Part shown: piece by piece, positions 41,899-50,390 of the stretch | Position numbering within the stretch: the first letter of the stretch is position 1 | Layout: every line of letters starts with the position of its first letter | The notes under the pieces: generated by a model | The model's input: only the letters and a program-made list of their open reading frames with translations | Databases searched by the model: none | Told to the model about the DNA's origin: nothing | DNA from: Firmicutes bacterium HGW-Firmicutes-9 | GTDB taxonomy: Bacteria > Bacillota > Clostridia > Christensenellales > CAG-138 | Direction: 5' to 3' | DNA: 64,000 nt | NCBI GenBank assembly: GCA_002841395.1 | Contig: PGZM01000006.1 | Span: 113,501 to 177,500 of the forward strand | Position numbers and translations under genes: made by a program

Positions 41899-43179
41899 AT
41901 GCTGGATATCAAGCTCATCCGCACGCAGCCGGAGCTGGTAAAAGAGAACATCAAAAAGAAGTTTCAGTTCGACAAGCTTGCGTTGGTGGACGAAGTCATC
42001 GCGCTGGACGCCGAGTATCGCGAGGCGCACACCCGCGCGGACTATCTGCGCTCGCAGAGAAACTCGATTTCTAAATCCATCGGCTCCATGATGGCAAAAG
42101 GCCAGAAGGAAGAAGCGGAAGCCGCCAAGAAGCAGGTCAACGACATGGCGGACGAGATGGCGCGGCTGGATGTCCGCGAGACCGAGCTAACGGCGGAAAT
42201 CCGCCGCCGCATGCTCGTGATTCCGAACATCATCGATCCTTCCGTGCCCATCGGCAAGGATGATTCCGAGAACGTCGAAGTCGAGCGCTTCGGCGAGCCG
42301 GTCGTGCCGGAATATGAGATTCCATACCATGTGGAGATCATGGAAAAATTCAAGGGCATCGATCTCGACGCCGCCAGAAAGACCAGCGGCAACGGGTTTT
42401 ATTATCTTTGCGGCGATATCGCGCTGCTGCAATCCGCAATCCTCGCCTACGCGAGGGATTTCATGGTTGAGCGCGGCTTTACCTATTATATCCCGCCGTT
42501 CATGATCCGCAGCGGCGTGGTCGACGGTGTGATGAGCTTTTCCGAGATGGAAGGCATGATGTACAAGATCGAGGGAGAGGATCTCTACCTCATCGGCACC
42601 AGCGAGCACTCCATGATCGGCAAGTTCATCGATACGTTCCTCGAAGAAAGCGAGCTGCCGCAGACGCTGACCAGCTACTCGCCGTGTTTCCGCAAGGAAG
42701 TCGGCGCGCACGGCATCGAAGAGCGCGGCGTCTACCGCATCCATCAGTTTGAAAAGCAGGAGATGATCGTCGTCTGCAAGCCGGAAGAGAGCATGATGTG
42801 GTTTGAAACGCTGCTGAAAAACACCATCGACTTTTTCCGCACGCTGGATATCCCCGTGCGCTCGCTGGAGTGCTGCTCGGGCGATCTCGCCGACCTCAAA
42901 GTCAAGAGCATGGACGTCGAAGCCTGGTCTCCGCGCCAGAAGAAGTATTTCGAGGTGGGCAGCTGCAGCAATCTCGGCGATGCGCAGGCGCGCCGCCTCG
43001 GCATCCGCGTGAAGAACAAAGAGACGGGCAACTATTTCCCGCATACGCTCAACAACACGGTGGTGGCACCGCCGCGCATGCTGATCGCGTTCCTCGAAAA
43101 CAACCTCCGCGCGGACGGCAGCGTCGCGATTCCCGCGGCATTGAGACCGTATTTCCGGAATAAGACGGAGATTCGATAA
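41899..43179 (+). CDS. serS: Seryl-tRNA synthetase
   Basis: A 426-residue class II synthetase. The N-terminal 100 residues form the long coiled coil that holds the tRNA-Ser variable arm (MLDIKLIRTQPELVKENIKKKF). Motif 2 is FRKEVGAHGIEERGVYRIHQF and motif 3 is NTVVAPPRMLIAFLENN; GSCSNLGDAQARR binds the substrate. GGGGGA precedes the ATG. It is probably co-transcribed with argS. Confidence 0.97.
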   Translation: MLDIKLIRTQPELVKENIKKKFQFDKLALVDEVIALDAEYREAHTRADYLRSQRNSISKSIGSMMAKGQKEEAEAAKKQVNDMADEMARLDVRETELTAEIRRRMLVIPNIIDPSVPIGKDDSENVEVERFGEPVVPEYEIPYHVEIMEKFKGIDLDAARKTSGNGFYYLCGDIALLQSAILAYARDFMVERGFTYYIPPFMIRSGVVDGVMSFSEMEGMMYKIEGEDLYLIGTSEHSMIGKFIDTFLEESELPQTLTSYSPCFRKEVGAHGIEERGVYRIHQFEKQEMIVVCKPEESMMWFETLLKNTIDFFRTLDIPVRSLECCSGDLADLKVKSMDVEAWSPRQKKYFEVGSCSNLGDAQARRLGIRVKNKETGNYFPHTLNNTVVAPPRMLIAFLENNLRADGSVAIPAALRPYFRNKTEIR

Positions 43180-43238
43180 TTACTCTTCTTTCTTTATAAG
43201 AAAGATGCAAAGAATTACCCTTACAACCTAGATACATA

Positions 43239-43269
43239 AAAAAGAACTGCGGGAGCAGTTCTTTTTTGT
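43239..43269. terminator. Bidirectional terminator between serS and the WYL regulator
   Basis: Arms aaagaactgc and gcagttcttt around a three-base loop, with A-run and T-run flanks on the two sides. Confidence 0.88.
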
Positions 43270-43283
43270 TGCTTGCGTGCAAT

Positions 43284-44216
43284 TCAACCTTCGTAGAGCG
43301 CAGCGATAGCTTGCGCTCTCCGCCGCATCTCCGCGCGGACGCGCGGCGGCTCGAGGCACTCGCATTTGTCCCCAAGACCCAGCAAGAGATCATAATAATA
43401 GTCGTTTTCGATGAAGGGATAATTCACGACGTAGTGCTCCTCGCCGTCCGGCGAAATGTCCTCATCGTTGCAGTAGTCCAGCACCCGCTCCAAGATGGAC
43501 TTGTGGATGCGGAGTTTGATCCGGATCTGCTTTGCAGCGATGATGTCGGAAGCGTCCAACTCCGGCTTCGGATGATCCCGCGGCACGAAGGTTTCGTCGA
43601 GCAGCCGTAGATCAAACGTGCGGGAGAGCTTGAACAGCCGAAAATCGTTTCTCATGTGGCAAAATCCTTGCCAATACCAATGATTGCCCTTTAGCACGAG
43701 TTGATACGGCTCTGCGATGCGCGGGATGCGGGTTCCGGCGCGGTCTAAGTAAGCAAACGAGAGCAGTTTGTTTTCCTGCAACGCCTGTTTGATCCGCTCC
43801 AGATATGGTTGGACATTCCGGTTACCCATCCATGGGCTCAGGTCGATCGTGATCTGACCCGTCAGCAGCTCAATCTCCTTTGCGCGCTCCGCGGGGATAA
43901 AGCTCTTGACCTTGGCAAATGCACTGACCAGCTCGTCGCCGCGCATCATGTTGGAAAGGCTCGATAATCCCATTAAGATCACGGAAAGATCGGCGGCAGA
44001 GAACACCTTTTTGTCGATCTTGTATTGCTGCATGATCTCAAACCCGCCGCCGACGCCCGACGTCGCGCGGACGGGAATCCCCGCCATATTGATGGAGTCG
44101 ATGTCGCGGTAGATCGTGCGCGGCGACACTTCAAACAGGTCCGCGAGCTCCTGCGCGCCGATCCGCTCTTTTTCCAATAATAACAGGATGATGCTCACCA
44201 GCCGGTCGATCTTCAT
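43284..44216 (-). CDS. WYL-domain transcriptional regulator (DeoR-like HTH)
   Basis: A 310-residue regulator. Residues 1-60 are a winged helix (RLVSIILLLLEKERIGAQELADLFEVSPRTIYRDIDSIN, the HTH_11/DeoR type). The WYL domain lies at about 140-225 with LLSFAYLDRAGTRIPRIAEPYQLVLKGNHWYWQGFC and RLFKLSRTFDLRL. A WCX-like C-terminal part (about 235-310) follows. WYL domains bind nucleic acid or small ligands; regulators of this build often control the neighbouring divergent gene, here the isochorismatase-family hydrolase. AAAGGAG precedes the ATG at 44216. Confidence 0.92.
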   Translation of the reverse strand: MKIDRLVSIILLLLEKERIGAQELADLFEVSPRTIYRDIDSINMAGIPVRATSGVGGGFEIMQQYKIDKKVFSAADLSVILMGLSSLSNMMRGDELVSAFAKVKSFIPAERAKEIELLTGQITIDLSPWMGNRNVQPYLERIKQALQENKLLSFAYLDRAGTRIPRIAEPYQLVLKGNHWYWQGFCHMRNDFRLFKLSRTFDLRLLDETFVPRDHPKPELDASDIIAAKQIRIKLRIHKSILERVLDYCNDEDISPDGEEHYVVNYPFIENDYYYDLLLGLGDKCECLEPPRVRAEMRRRAQAIAALYEG

Positions 44217-44247
44217 GCGACGCTCCTTTCCAACTTTTCTTGATTGT

Positions 44248-44276
44248 ATCATAGATTGTTGCCATAGAGCTGTCAA
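44248..44276 (-). promoter_or_regulatory. Promoter of the WYL regulator
   Basis: On the minus strand a perfect TTGACA (44271-44276), a 17-bp spacer and TATGAT (44248-44253), about 32 bp before the start codon. Confidence 0.8.
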
Positions 44277-44279
44277 CAA

Positions 44280-44308
44280 TTGCGGCTATCATGAAGATGA
44301 AATATAAA
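44280..44308 (+). promoter_or_regulatory. Promoter of the isochorismatase-family gene
   Basis: TTGCGG (44280-44285), a 17-bp spacer and TATAAA (44303-44308). It is back-to-back with the WYL regulator promoter, only four bases apart, so one regulator bound here could control both. Confidence 0.6.
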
Positions 44309-44329
44309 ATAGTCGTTGGAGGAGAGCGT

Positions 44330-44818
44330 ATGCAGAACAAAGCACTGGTGATCATCGACATTCAGAACGATATCACAAAGAATTACAAAGAGATCATCGG
44401 CAACATCAACCGCACGATCGATTGGGCGGTGAAGCAGGATATGCACGTCGTCTACATCCGGCACGAGAACCTGTCGGAAGGCACGCGCACATTCAAGCCA
44501 GGCACGAAGGGCGCGGAGCTCGCACCGGACATGAATATCGTTTCGGACAACATCTTCACAAAGAGCAAGGGCAACGCGTTGACCAGCGAAGACTTCGCGG
44601 CGTTTGTCCGAGCAAACGAGATCGATGAATTCTACATCGCCGGTGCGGATGCGGTCGCTTGCGTAAAATCGACCGTGTTCAACCTGCGGCAGGCGGGGTA
44701 TGCCGTGCATGTTTTGTCGGACTGCATCACGAGCTACGACAAGCGAAAGATCGACGAGATGCTGCATTATTATGAAAGCAAGGGTAGCGAGATTCTGACG
44801 CTTGCGCAGTTAAAATAA
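44330..44818 (+). CDS. Isochorismatase-family cysteine hydrolase
   Basis: A 162-residue hydrolase with catalytic Asp10 (IIDIQND) and Cys111 (GADAVACVKSTVFNLRQAGY); the lysine is probably in GTKGAEL. The family includes nicotinamidases and ureidohydrolases, but metal-binding residues of nicotinamidase are not evident, so the substrate is open. GGAGGAG precedes the ATG at 44330; an in-frame Met upstream falls inside the promoter. It is divergent from the WYL regulator. Confidence 0.88.
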   Translation: MQNKALVIIDIQNDITKNYKEIIGNINRTIDWAVKQDMHVVYIRHENLSEGTRTFKPGTKGAELAPDMNIVSDNIFTKSKGNALTSEDFAAFVRANEIDEFYIAGADAVACVKSTVFNLRQAGYAVHVLSDCITSYDKRKIDEMLHYYESKGSEILTLAQLK

Positions 44819-44830
44819 CTTTCTCACACA

Positions 44831-44860
44831 AAAAAGGAACTGCTGTTGCAGTTCCTTTTT
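44831..44860. terminator. Bidirectional terminator
   Basis: A perfect 13-bp stem, aaaaaggaactgc and gcagttccttttt, with a four-base loop, between convergent genes. Confidence 0.92.
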
Positions 44861-44877
44861 GCGTTATTCAGGAGAAA

Positions 44878-45774
44878 TCAACCTTCGGGTTGGGCTGCCG
44901 CTTCGTCAAGCTTCGCTTCCGCGCCGCCTGCGCATGTGTCGCACGGATCCCAGCGGTTGGCTGCAAACGCGTCATCCAGCGAGCCAGCATACAGCGTGCC
45001 GCCGTCCGCTGCGGGGGTCTTGCCCACGATGTATGGGCACTCGCGATCGAAATGATAGCTGTAGCCGTAGCGCGTCCAGTAGACTTCGCCGACGGCTTCC
45101 GCCTGCGCTTCCTGCTGCAGCTGCTGCACCTGCTCTTCGCTCGGCTGCTGGAAGTCCGCGCTGGCGGTTCCCGCGCCGACGAGCAGCACCGCAAGGATTG
45201 CGATCAGGATCGTCTTGGTCTTTTTGTTGAGCTTGTCGGATTTGGCGAGCAGGAAGATACCGATCGGCAAGAAGCAGACCAGCACCATGATTACGCCCAG
45301 CTGGTGCCAGAGCGTACGCACAAGCTTGCTGTCCGAAAGATTCGGGCGGATGCGGTTTGCTTTTTTCCAGAGCTGCGCCGCGATGATGCAGAAGATCGCG
45401 TCCGCGACAAGCGCGCCGATCATCAAGAGGAACTCGGGATCGTTCCAGTTCTGCGCGCCGTTACGCAGCGCATAGCTGAACGCGAAGAATGCCGCAACTT
45501 CCGCTGCCAGTGCGAGCACCCAGAGGATGATCGCGCCGATGCGCAGACCCTTCACGGAGCCTTTGCCGCCGGAGGCGGGGGCTGCTTCGACCGTTTCTTC
45601 CACGGTTTCAACGACTTCTTCAACTTCTTTCGCCTTCACGGGCGCCTTTTTCGGCGCAGACTTGGCGGGTGTGGATTTGGTTGCCGTACTCTTGGATTGC
45701 GCTGCCTTTTTCGCGGCAGCAGCCTTTTTGGCGGCTTCAGCCTTTGCCGCGTCGGAAACGGGTTTCTTCTCCAT
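44878..45774 (-). CDS. Membrane protein with Lys/Ala-rich N-terminus and Cys-rich C-terminal domain
   Basis: A 298-residue protein. Residues 1-65 are low-complexity Ala/Lys, then Glu/Val-rich (AKKAAAAKKAAQ, VEEVVETVEETVE). Four transmembrane helices follow between about 75 and 205. The C-terminal 70 residues contain YSYHFDRECPYIVGK and DPCDTCAGG: a His plus three cysteines that could bind a metal, like short domains at the ends of some surface or secreted proteins. I do not recognise the whole protein. GGAGG precedes the ATG. Confidence 0.7.
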   Translation of the reverse strand: MEKKPVSDAAKAEAAKKAAAAKKAAQSKSTATKSTPAKSAPKKAPVKAKEVEEVVETVEETVEAAPASGGKGSVKGLRIGAIILWVLALAAEVAAFFAFSYALRNGAQNWNDPEFLLMIGALVADAIFCIIAAQLWKKANRIRPNLSDSKLVRTLWHQLGVIMVLVCFLPIGIFLLAKSDKLNKKTKTILIAILAVLLVGAGTASADFQQPSEEQVQQLQQEAQAEAVGEVYWTRYGYSYHFDRECPYIVGKTPAADGGTLYAGSLDDAFAANRWDPCDTCAGGAEAKLDEAAAQPEG

Positions 45775-46001
45775 ACATTACCTCCACGATTCAAACTAGT
45801 AATTTCTTACAGTATAACAATAACAAAAATCGTTTGCAAGAACTCCACAAACACGCGCGAGAATCTATGGCGCAGGTGCGCTGCGACTGCTATAATAAGA
45901 GCGCATCCCGTAAAGGACCACAACGGAGCGAACGGATGGATTCTTTGCCGGGACGGTTGCAATCATGGATACATTTCATCAATAGGAGCGAAAACCAAAA
46001 C

Positions 46002-47183
46002 ATGTTGAATTTTGAATTTTACTCTCCGACGCGCCTTGTTTTTGGCAAAGGCACGTTGGATCAGGTCGGCGCCCAGATTACGCCGCTGGCGAAGAAAGTG
46101 CTCGTGCACTACGGCAGCGAACGCGTGGTGAAGGACGGCCTGCTCAAGCGCGTGACCGACTCGCTGACGGAAAACGGCGTATCGTATGTGACCCTCGGCG
46201 GCGTGATTCCGAACCCCGATGTCGAACTGGTTCGCGAGGGAATTAAGCTCGCGAAAGCGGAAAACGTGGAGCTTGTGCTCTGCGTCGGCGGCGGCTCCGT
46301 CATCGACTCCGGCAAAGGCATCGCGCTGGGTGTGAAAAACCCGGAGCACGACATCTGGGATGTCTACGAAAAGCAGCTGCAAACCACAGGCGCGTTGCCG
46401 GTCGCGAGCGTGCTCACCTTCCCGGCGGCGGGCTCGGAAGCCAGCAACAGCACGGTGCTGAGCAACTATAAAACGCAGCAGAAGTGCGGCTATAACCGCG
46501 AATGGAACCGTCCCGTGCTCGCGGTGATCGATCCCACGCTGTTTGAAACCATCCCGAAATTCCAGATCGCGTCCGGCGTTGCGGACATGATGAGCCACAT
46601 ATTCGAGCGTTATTTTTCGAATACCGAGCACACGGAGCTCTCCGACGCACTGAGCGAGGCGACGCTGCGTACGCTGATCACGTTCGGCGAGAAGGTCGTC
46701 AAGAACCCCTCGGACTACGATTCGTGGTGCCAGGTTGCGCTCTGCGGCACAATCGCGCACAACAATATGCTCGGCGTGGGCAGAGAGCAGGATTGGGCCT
46801 GCCACAAGCTCGACCACGAGCTCACCGCGCGCTTCGGCGTGACCCACGGCGCGGGTCTTGCGATCTTGACCCCCGCATGGATGCGCTATGTCTGGCGCGT
46901 CAATCCCAAGCGCTTCTATGATTTCGCCGTGCGCATCATGGGGCAGGAGGATCAGCCGAAGGCGGTCGCTGCGACGATTGAGAGCGGCATCTCCGCGCTG
47001 GATACGTTCTATTCGCGGCTGGGATTGCCGAGCAGACTCATCAAGCTCGGCGTCGATCCCGCGCAGATTGCGGACATGGCGCGCGTGGTCACGCACCTGC
47101 CGGACGGCACAGATCGTCCCGTTGGCGGGTTGAAGAAAATCTACGAAGCCGACGCGAAGACGATTTACGAAAAAGCGATCTAA
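46002..47183 (+). CDS. Iron-containing alcohol dehydrogenase, butanol-dehydrogenase-like
   Basis: A 393-residue type-III dehydrogenase. It starts MLNFEFYSPTRLVFGKGTLDQVG and has the NAD(P)-binding CVGGGSVIDSGKGIA. Metal ligands are Asp in ASGVADMMSHIFERYF plus His residues in that segment, and later HKLDHELTARFGVTHGAGLAI. It is closest in pattern to YugJ/BdhA-type NADPH-dependent butanol dehydrogenases that reduce aldehydes during fermentation. AGGAG precedes the ATG; the longer open frame overlaps the membrane gene on the other strand and is not coding. Confidence 0.93.
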   Translation: MLNFEFYSPTRLVFGKGTLDQVGAQITPLAKKVLVHYGSERVVKDGLLKRVTDSLTENGVSYVTLGGVIPNPDVELVREGIKLAKAENVELVLCVGGGSVIDSGKGIALGVKNPEHDIWDVYEKQLQTTGALPVASVLTFPAAGSEASNSTVLSNYKTQQKCGYNREWNRPVLAVIDPTLFETIPKFQIASGVADMMSHIFERYFSNTEHTELSDALSEATLRTLITFGEKVVKNPSDYDSWCQVALCGTIAHNNMLGVGREQDWACHKLDHELTARFGVTHGAGLAILTPAWMRYVWRVNPKRFYDFAVRIMGQEDQPKAVAATIESGISALDTFYSRLGLPSRLIKLGVDPAQIADMARVVTHLPDGTDRPVGGLKKIYEADAKTIYEKAI

Positions 47184-47196
47184 ACAGCGCAATCAA

Positions 47197-47226
47197 AAAG
47201 AGAGGCAAAAGCCTCTCTTTTTTTGT
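47197..47226. terminator. Bidirectional terminator between the dehydrogenase and PepV genes
   Basis: Arms aaagagaggc and gcctctcttt with a four-base loop, followed by seven T on the plus strand. It lies between convergent genes. Confidence 0.9.
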
Positions 47227-47232
47227 GTTGCG

Positions 47233-48570
47233 TTATTTCCCCGCCAGTCGTTTGATCGCTTCGGCGATGAGGTGTGTATCAAAGCGGACGTTCTCGATCG
47301 GGCAGGATTCGTCCGGCATGTGCGCCTGCGAGGCTTCGCCCTCCGGCTCGACGCCGAACGCGACCGCGTTCTCAAACGAACGGGCATAGGTGCCGCCGCC
47401 GATGGAGAGGGGCTTTGCCTTTGTGCCGGTGGCTTCGCTGTAGATGTCTAAAAGCACTTTGACCAGCTCGCAGTCGGGCTTGATGTAATGCCCTTTGGAG
47501 ATCTTCTCATGGATGCGGGTAAAGCCGATCTGCGCGAACTTCTCGTCCTCCGCCGCGAGCAGCTGCTCGGGCGAAACGCTGAAGGGGAAGCGGCAGTCGA
47601 GCGTGATGGTGACGGAATCTTCCGCCCACTCGATCATGTTGGGCGAGAGGGTCAGCCTGCCGGATTCGTCCGTGACGTCGAGGCCGAACGCTTCGCCGTG
47701 CTGGTCAAACGCCAGCAGCGCGGCAAGCGATGACGCGGTTGCGAGGTCTTCCGCGTTCAGCGGCTGTTCCTTGAGCGCGTCCAGCAGCGCAAGCAGCGCG
47801 TTTTGCGCGTCTTCCGGCGTGGAGGCGTGTCCCGCGCGACCGACGGCGCGGAGTTCGCCGCCCTCTTTGCCGCTGAGCTGCATGCCGTGCTTTGCATCTA
47901 CGGGTTCGGGCGTAAAGGGCAGATAGGCCACCGCTTCGCCGGGGATGACATTCGGCGCGGTGCCGCAGGAAATGCGCACTTCACTGCCGGAGAGTTTCTT
48001 TGTATACGTGGTCTGACCGATGTTCTTTTCGCTGTTGATGACGGGATAATGCCCGTCGGGCGTGAAGGCCATTGTGGGATTCGGTTCGGTCTTCTTATAG
48101 CGATCGACACAGGTCCAGCCGCGCTCTTCGTCGCAGCCGAGGAAGATGCGCACGCGGCGCTTGAGCGGGATGCCCGACTCTTTGATTGCGCGAAGCGCAA
48201 AGAGGGAGGAGATTGCGGGACCTTTGTCGTCCATCACGCCGCGGCCGATCAATCGTCCATCCTTTTGCGTGAGGGTGAATGGATCGCTCGTCCAGCCGTT
48301 GCCGGCGGGCACGACATCCAGATGCGCCATGATCATGAGCATCTCGTCGCCTTCGCCGTAGTCGATCACGCCGCAGTAGCCGTCGAGCGACTGTGCGGAA
48401 AAGCCCATCTCTTTTGCGAGATCCAGGGTATAGTGCAGCGCGTTGTGGATATGCCGGCCGAGCGGCATGCCTTCTTCCGGTTCACCCATCGAAACGCTCG
48501 GGAACGCGATGAGCTTGCCAAGCGCGGAAATCTGCTCGTCAAAGTGCTGGTCGATCAGGGATTTATACAT
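47233..48570 (-). CDS. pepV: Dipeptidase PepV-like (M20 family)
   Basis: A 445-residue zinc dipeptidase. Metal motifs are AHLDVVPAGNGW, GRGVMDDKGPAIS, GCDEERGWTCVDRY and the C-terminal SQAHMPDES. The DEERG and MDDKGP patterns are those of PepV/carnosinase-like dipeptidases. It lacks a signal peptide and should be cytosolic, cutting imported dipeptides. GGAGG precedes Met at 48570; the longer frame upstream has no binding site. Confidence 0.95.
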   Translation of the reverse strand: MYKSLIDQHFDEQISALGKLIAFPSVSMGEPEEGMPLGRHIHNALHYTLDLAKEMGFSAQSLDGYCGVIDYGEGDEMLMIMAHLDVVPAGNGWTSDPFTLTQKDGRLIGRGVMDDKGPAISSLFALRAIKESGIPLKRRVRIFLGCDEERGWTCVDRYKKTEPNPTMAFTPDGHYPVINSEKNIGQTTYTKKLSGSEVRISCGTAPNVIPGEAVAYLPFTPEPVDAKHGMQLSGKEGGELRAVGRAGHASTPEDAQNALLALLDALKEQPLNAEDLATASSLAALLAFDQHGEAFGLDVTDESGRLTLSPNMIEWAEDSVTITLDCRFPFSVSPEQLLAAEDEKFAQIGFTRIHEKISKGHYIKPDCELVKVLLDIYSEATGTKAKPLSIGGGTYARSFENAVAFGVEPEGEASQAHMPDESCPIENVRFDTHLIAEAIKRLAGK

Positions 48571-48677
48571 GGTTTTGCCTCCATTTGATGCGCAATCAGC
48601 GCGAATACGCTCCATCTATCATACCCATCGGGCGGGAAAAAAGCAAGCCGCCACACCTGCATAGAAGCACAATGCGG

Positions 48678-48706
48678 TTGACTTTTATGCGCGGGATTGA
48701 TACGCT
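48678..48706 (+). promoter_or_regulatory. Promoter giving a probable leaderless message for gene 48714
   Basis: TTGACT (48678-48683), a 17-bp spacer and TACGCT (48701-48706). The ATG at 48714 follows after seven bases and has no ribosome binding site. Confidence 0.5.
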
Positions 48707-48713
48707 CTTTTGC

Positions 48714-49151
48714 ATGGAACAATCAACCGACAGCTACACAAAGAAGTTGCCCAACGGACGCACGGTCACGATTTCGCTGGAGCAGGACGTGCTGCACGCG
48801 GCGAGAGCGCGCGGCGAGATCGCGATCTATGACGACCGCCACACAGGGAATCCCTCGTTTCGGATTTACGACTCTTACCGCATTCGCAAAAACAGCCTCA
48901 AGCGCGAGATCATCCGCGCAATGATGGACTATAACGCGGCAAACCCAAGCAATCCCGCCTGGCAGAGGACGGAGCGCTCGCTCGTGCTCGAGTGGATGGA
49001 GCACAACCTTGCCTATCGTATGAATTTCCTGCGCAGCCGCGCGAAGGATGTCGATCTGGACAACCACGCGGAGGGCAAAGGTGCGTTGGGGTATTTTATC
49101 AAGAGCGCGTGGGAAGTTGTGCTGGGATATCTCAAACCAAATAAAACCTGA
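48714..49151 (+). CDS. Hypothetical protein, 145 residues
   Basis: I do not recognise this family. The protein is soluble and highly charged, with an N-terminal strand-rich part (SYTKKLPNGRTVTISLEQDVLHAARARGEIAIYD) and a helical C-terminal half (LKREIIRAMMDYNAANPS, LVLEWMEHNLAYRMNFLRSRAKD). The frame is open ten or so codons upstream, but those codons lie over the predicted promoter, so the start at 48714 is chosen. A terminator follows after 12 bp. Confidence 0.65.
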   Translation: MEQSTDSYTKKLPNGRTVTISLEQDVLHAARARGEIAIYDDRHTGNPSFRIYDSYRIRKNSLKREIIRAMMDYNAANPSNPAWQRTERSLVLEWMEHNLAYRMNFLRSRAKDVDLDNHAEGKGALGYFIKSAWEVVLGYLKPNKT

Positions 49152-49163
49152 TTTGTATTTATG

Positions 49164-49190
49164 AGATGGCTGAAAAGCCATCTTTTTTTA
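49164..49190 (+). terminator. Terminator of gene 48714
   Basis: Arms agatggct and agccatct around four bases, followed by seven T. Confidence 0.88.
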
Positions 49191-49301
49191 GACAAAAATT
49201 GTTGAAACTTTATTTTAAATAGGCCTTGATTCTCATTTTTAATGCCGATACGCTTGGAAACAAGGATATCCTTGCGAGCAAAAATAAGGAGTAACTGAGG
49301 T

Positions 49302-50276
49302 ATGAAACACAACACAATACAGACGTTTGAAGAAGAGATTCGCTCTCAATATAACAACATCACGGGTATCGTGATACAAAAGGACGGAGAAACCCGATAC
49401 GAGCGTTATTTTCACGGGTTTTCGGCGGACAATGCCGCACATGTGTTTTCGGTGACGAAGAGCGTGTTTTCCGCGCTGATCGGCATCGCAATCTCGCAGG
49501 GCGCGATACAAAGCGTCGAGCAGAAGGTGCTGGACTTTTTTCCGGACTATCGCGTACTGCCGGGCGAGACCACCATTCAGAACGTCACCATCGAGAATCT
49601 TTTGACCATGACAGCTCCGTATAAGTACGAAACGGAGCCGTATCAGCGATTCTTTGTGAGCCCGAATCCGATTCAGGACGCGCTCGATCTATTGGGCGGG
49701 GACAAGCCGATCGGAGATTTCAATTACTCCGCCGTCGGCGGCACGCACATTCTTTCCGGCATTCTTGCGCGGGCGACGGGGAAGAATACGCTCGTTTTCG
49801 CAAAAGAGCATCTGTTTGATCCGTTGGGAATTCGAGTTCCGCAGAGCATTGTGATCAAGAGCGAAGAGGAGCATATGGCCGTCATGAGCGATCCAAATAT
49901 GCGCGGCTGGGTGGCCGATCCGCAAGGGAACAACATGGCGAGCTGGGGATTGTTCCTGACGCCGCGGGAAATGGCGAAATTCGGCAGGCTCTATCTCGAC
50001 GGCGGCATCTGGGCGGGCAGGCAAATCGTACCCGCCGCATGGGTCGCGGAGAGCACGCGGGAACACAGCCGATGCAACGATTGGGGTAAGCTGCCGTATG
50101 GTTATCTCTGGTGGATCATCGACGCCAACAGCTTTGCTGCGCTGGGGGACGGCGGAAACGTCATCTATGTCAACACCAAAAAGAAGTTGGTGGTCGCGAT
50201 CGCGTCCTATATGGCGCCGGATGTCAAAGACCGGATCAAGTGGATCAAAACCATGATTGAACCTTTGTTTTCGTAA
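49302..50276 (+). CDS. Beta-lactamase-fold serine hydrolase (class C-like esterase)
   Basis: A 324-residue hydrolase with the catalytic Ser50-x-x-Lys53 (FSVTKS), a Tyr in FNYSAVGG (about residue 143) replacing the usual YxN, and GDGGNVIYV near the C-terminus as the third motif. It has no signal peptide, so unlike secreted class C enzymes it should be cytosolic. The pattern (NLLTMTAP, WGLFLTPREMAKFGRLYLDGG) resembles 6-aminohexanoate-dimer hydrolase and EstB-like esterases. True beta-lactam hydrolysis is unlikely. The ATG follows a GAGG-like site. Confidence 0.9.
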   Translation: MKHNTIQTFEEEIRSQYNNITGIVIQKDGETRYERYFHGFSADNAAHVFSVTKSVFSALIGIAISQGAIQSVEQKVLDFFPDYRVLPGETTIQNVTIENLLTMTAPYKYETEPYQRFFVSPNPIQDALDLLGGDKPIGDFNYSAVGGTHILSGILARATGKNTLVFAKEHLFDPLGIRVPQSIVIKSEEEHMAVMSDPNMRGWVADPQGNNMASWGLFLTPREMAKFGRLYLDGGIWAGRQIVPAAWVAESTREHSRCNDWGKLPYGYLWWIIDANSFAALGDGGNVIYVNTKKKLVVAIASYMAPDVKDRIKWIKTMIEPLFS

Positions 50277-50310
50277 ACAGGAGTTCGTTCTGGCCTGAGA
50301 GGCGCGCAAA

Positions 50311-50340
50311 AAAGCGAGAGGGCTTGCCTCTCGCTTTTCT
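50311..50340 (+). terminator. Terminator of the serine hydrolase gene
   Basis: Arms aaagcgagag and ctctcgcttt with a seven-base loop, then tct. A-rich on the left, so it may act on the minus-strand CPBP gene too. Confidence 0.85.
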
Positions 50341-50390
50341 TGATATTTGATTTTACTGTTTCGGGATCATCCAATCAATTCAAACGCTGA

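Noticed and set aside
49302..50276. Beta-lactamase conferring antibiotic resistance
   Set aside because: No signal peptide, and the second and third motifs are changed; an esterase or amidase role fits better.
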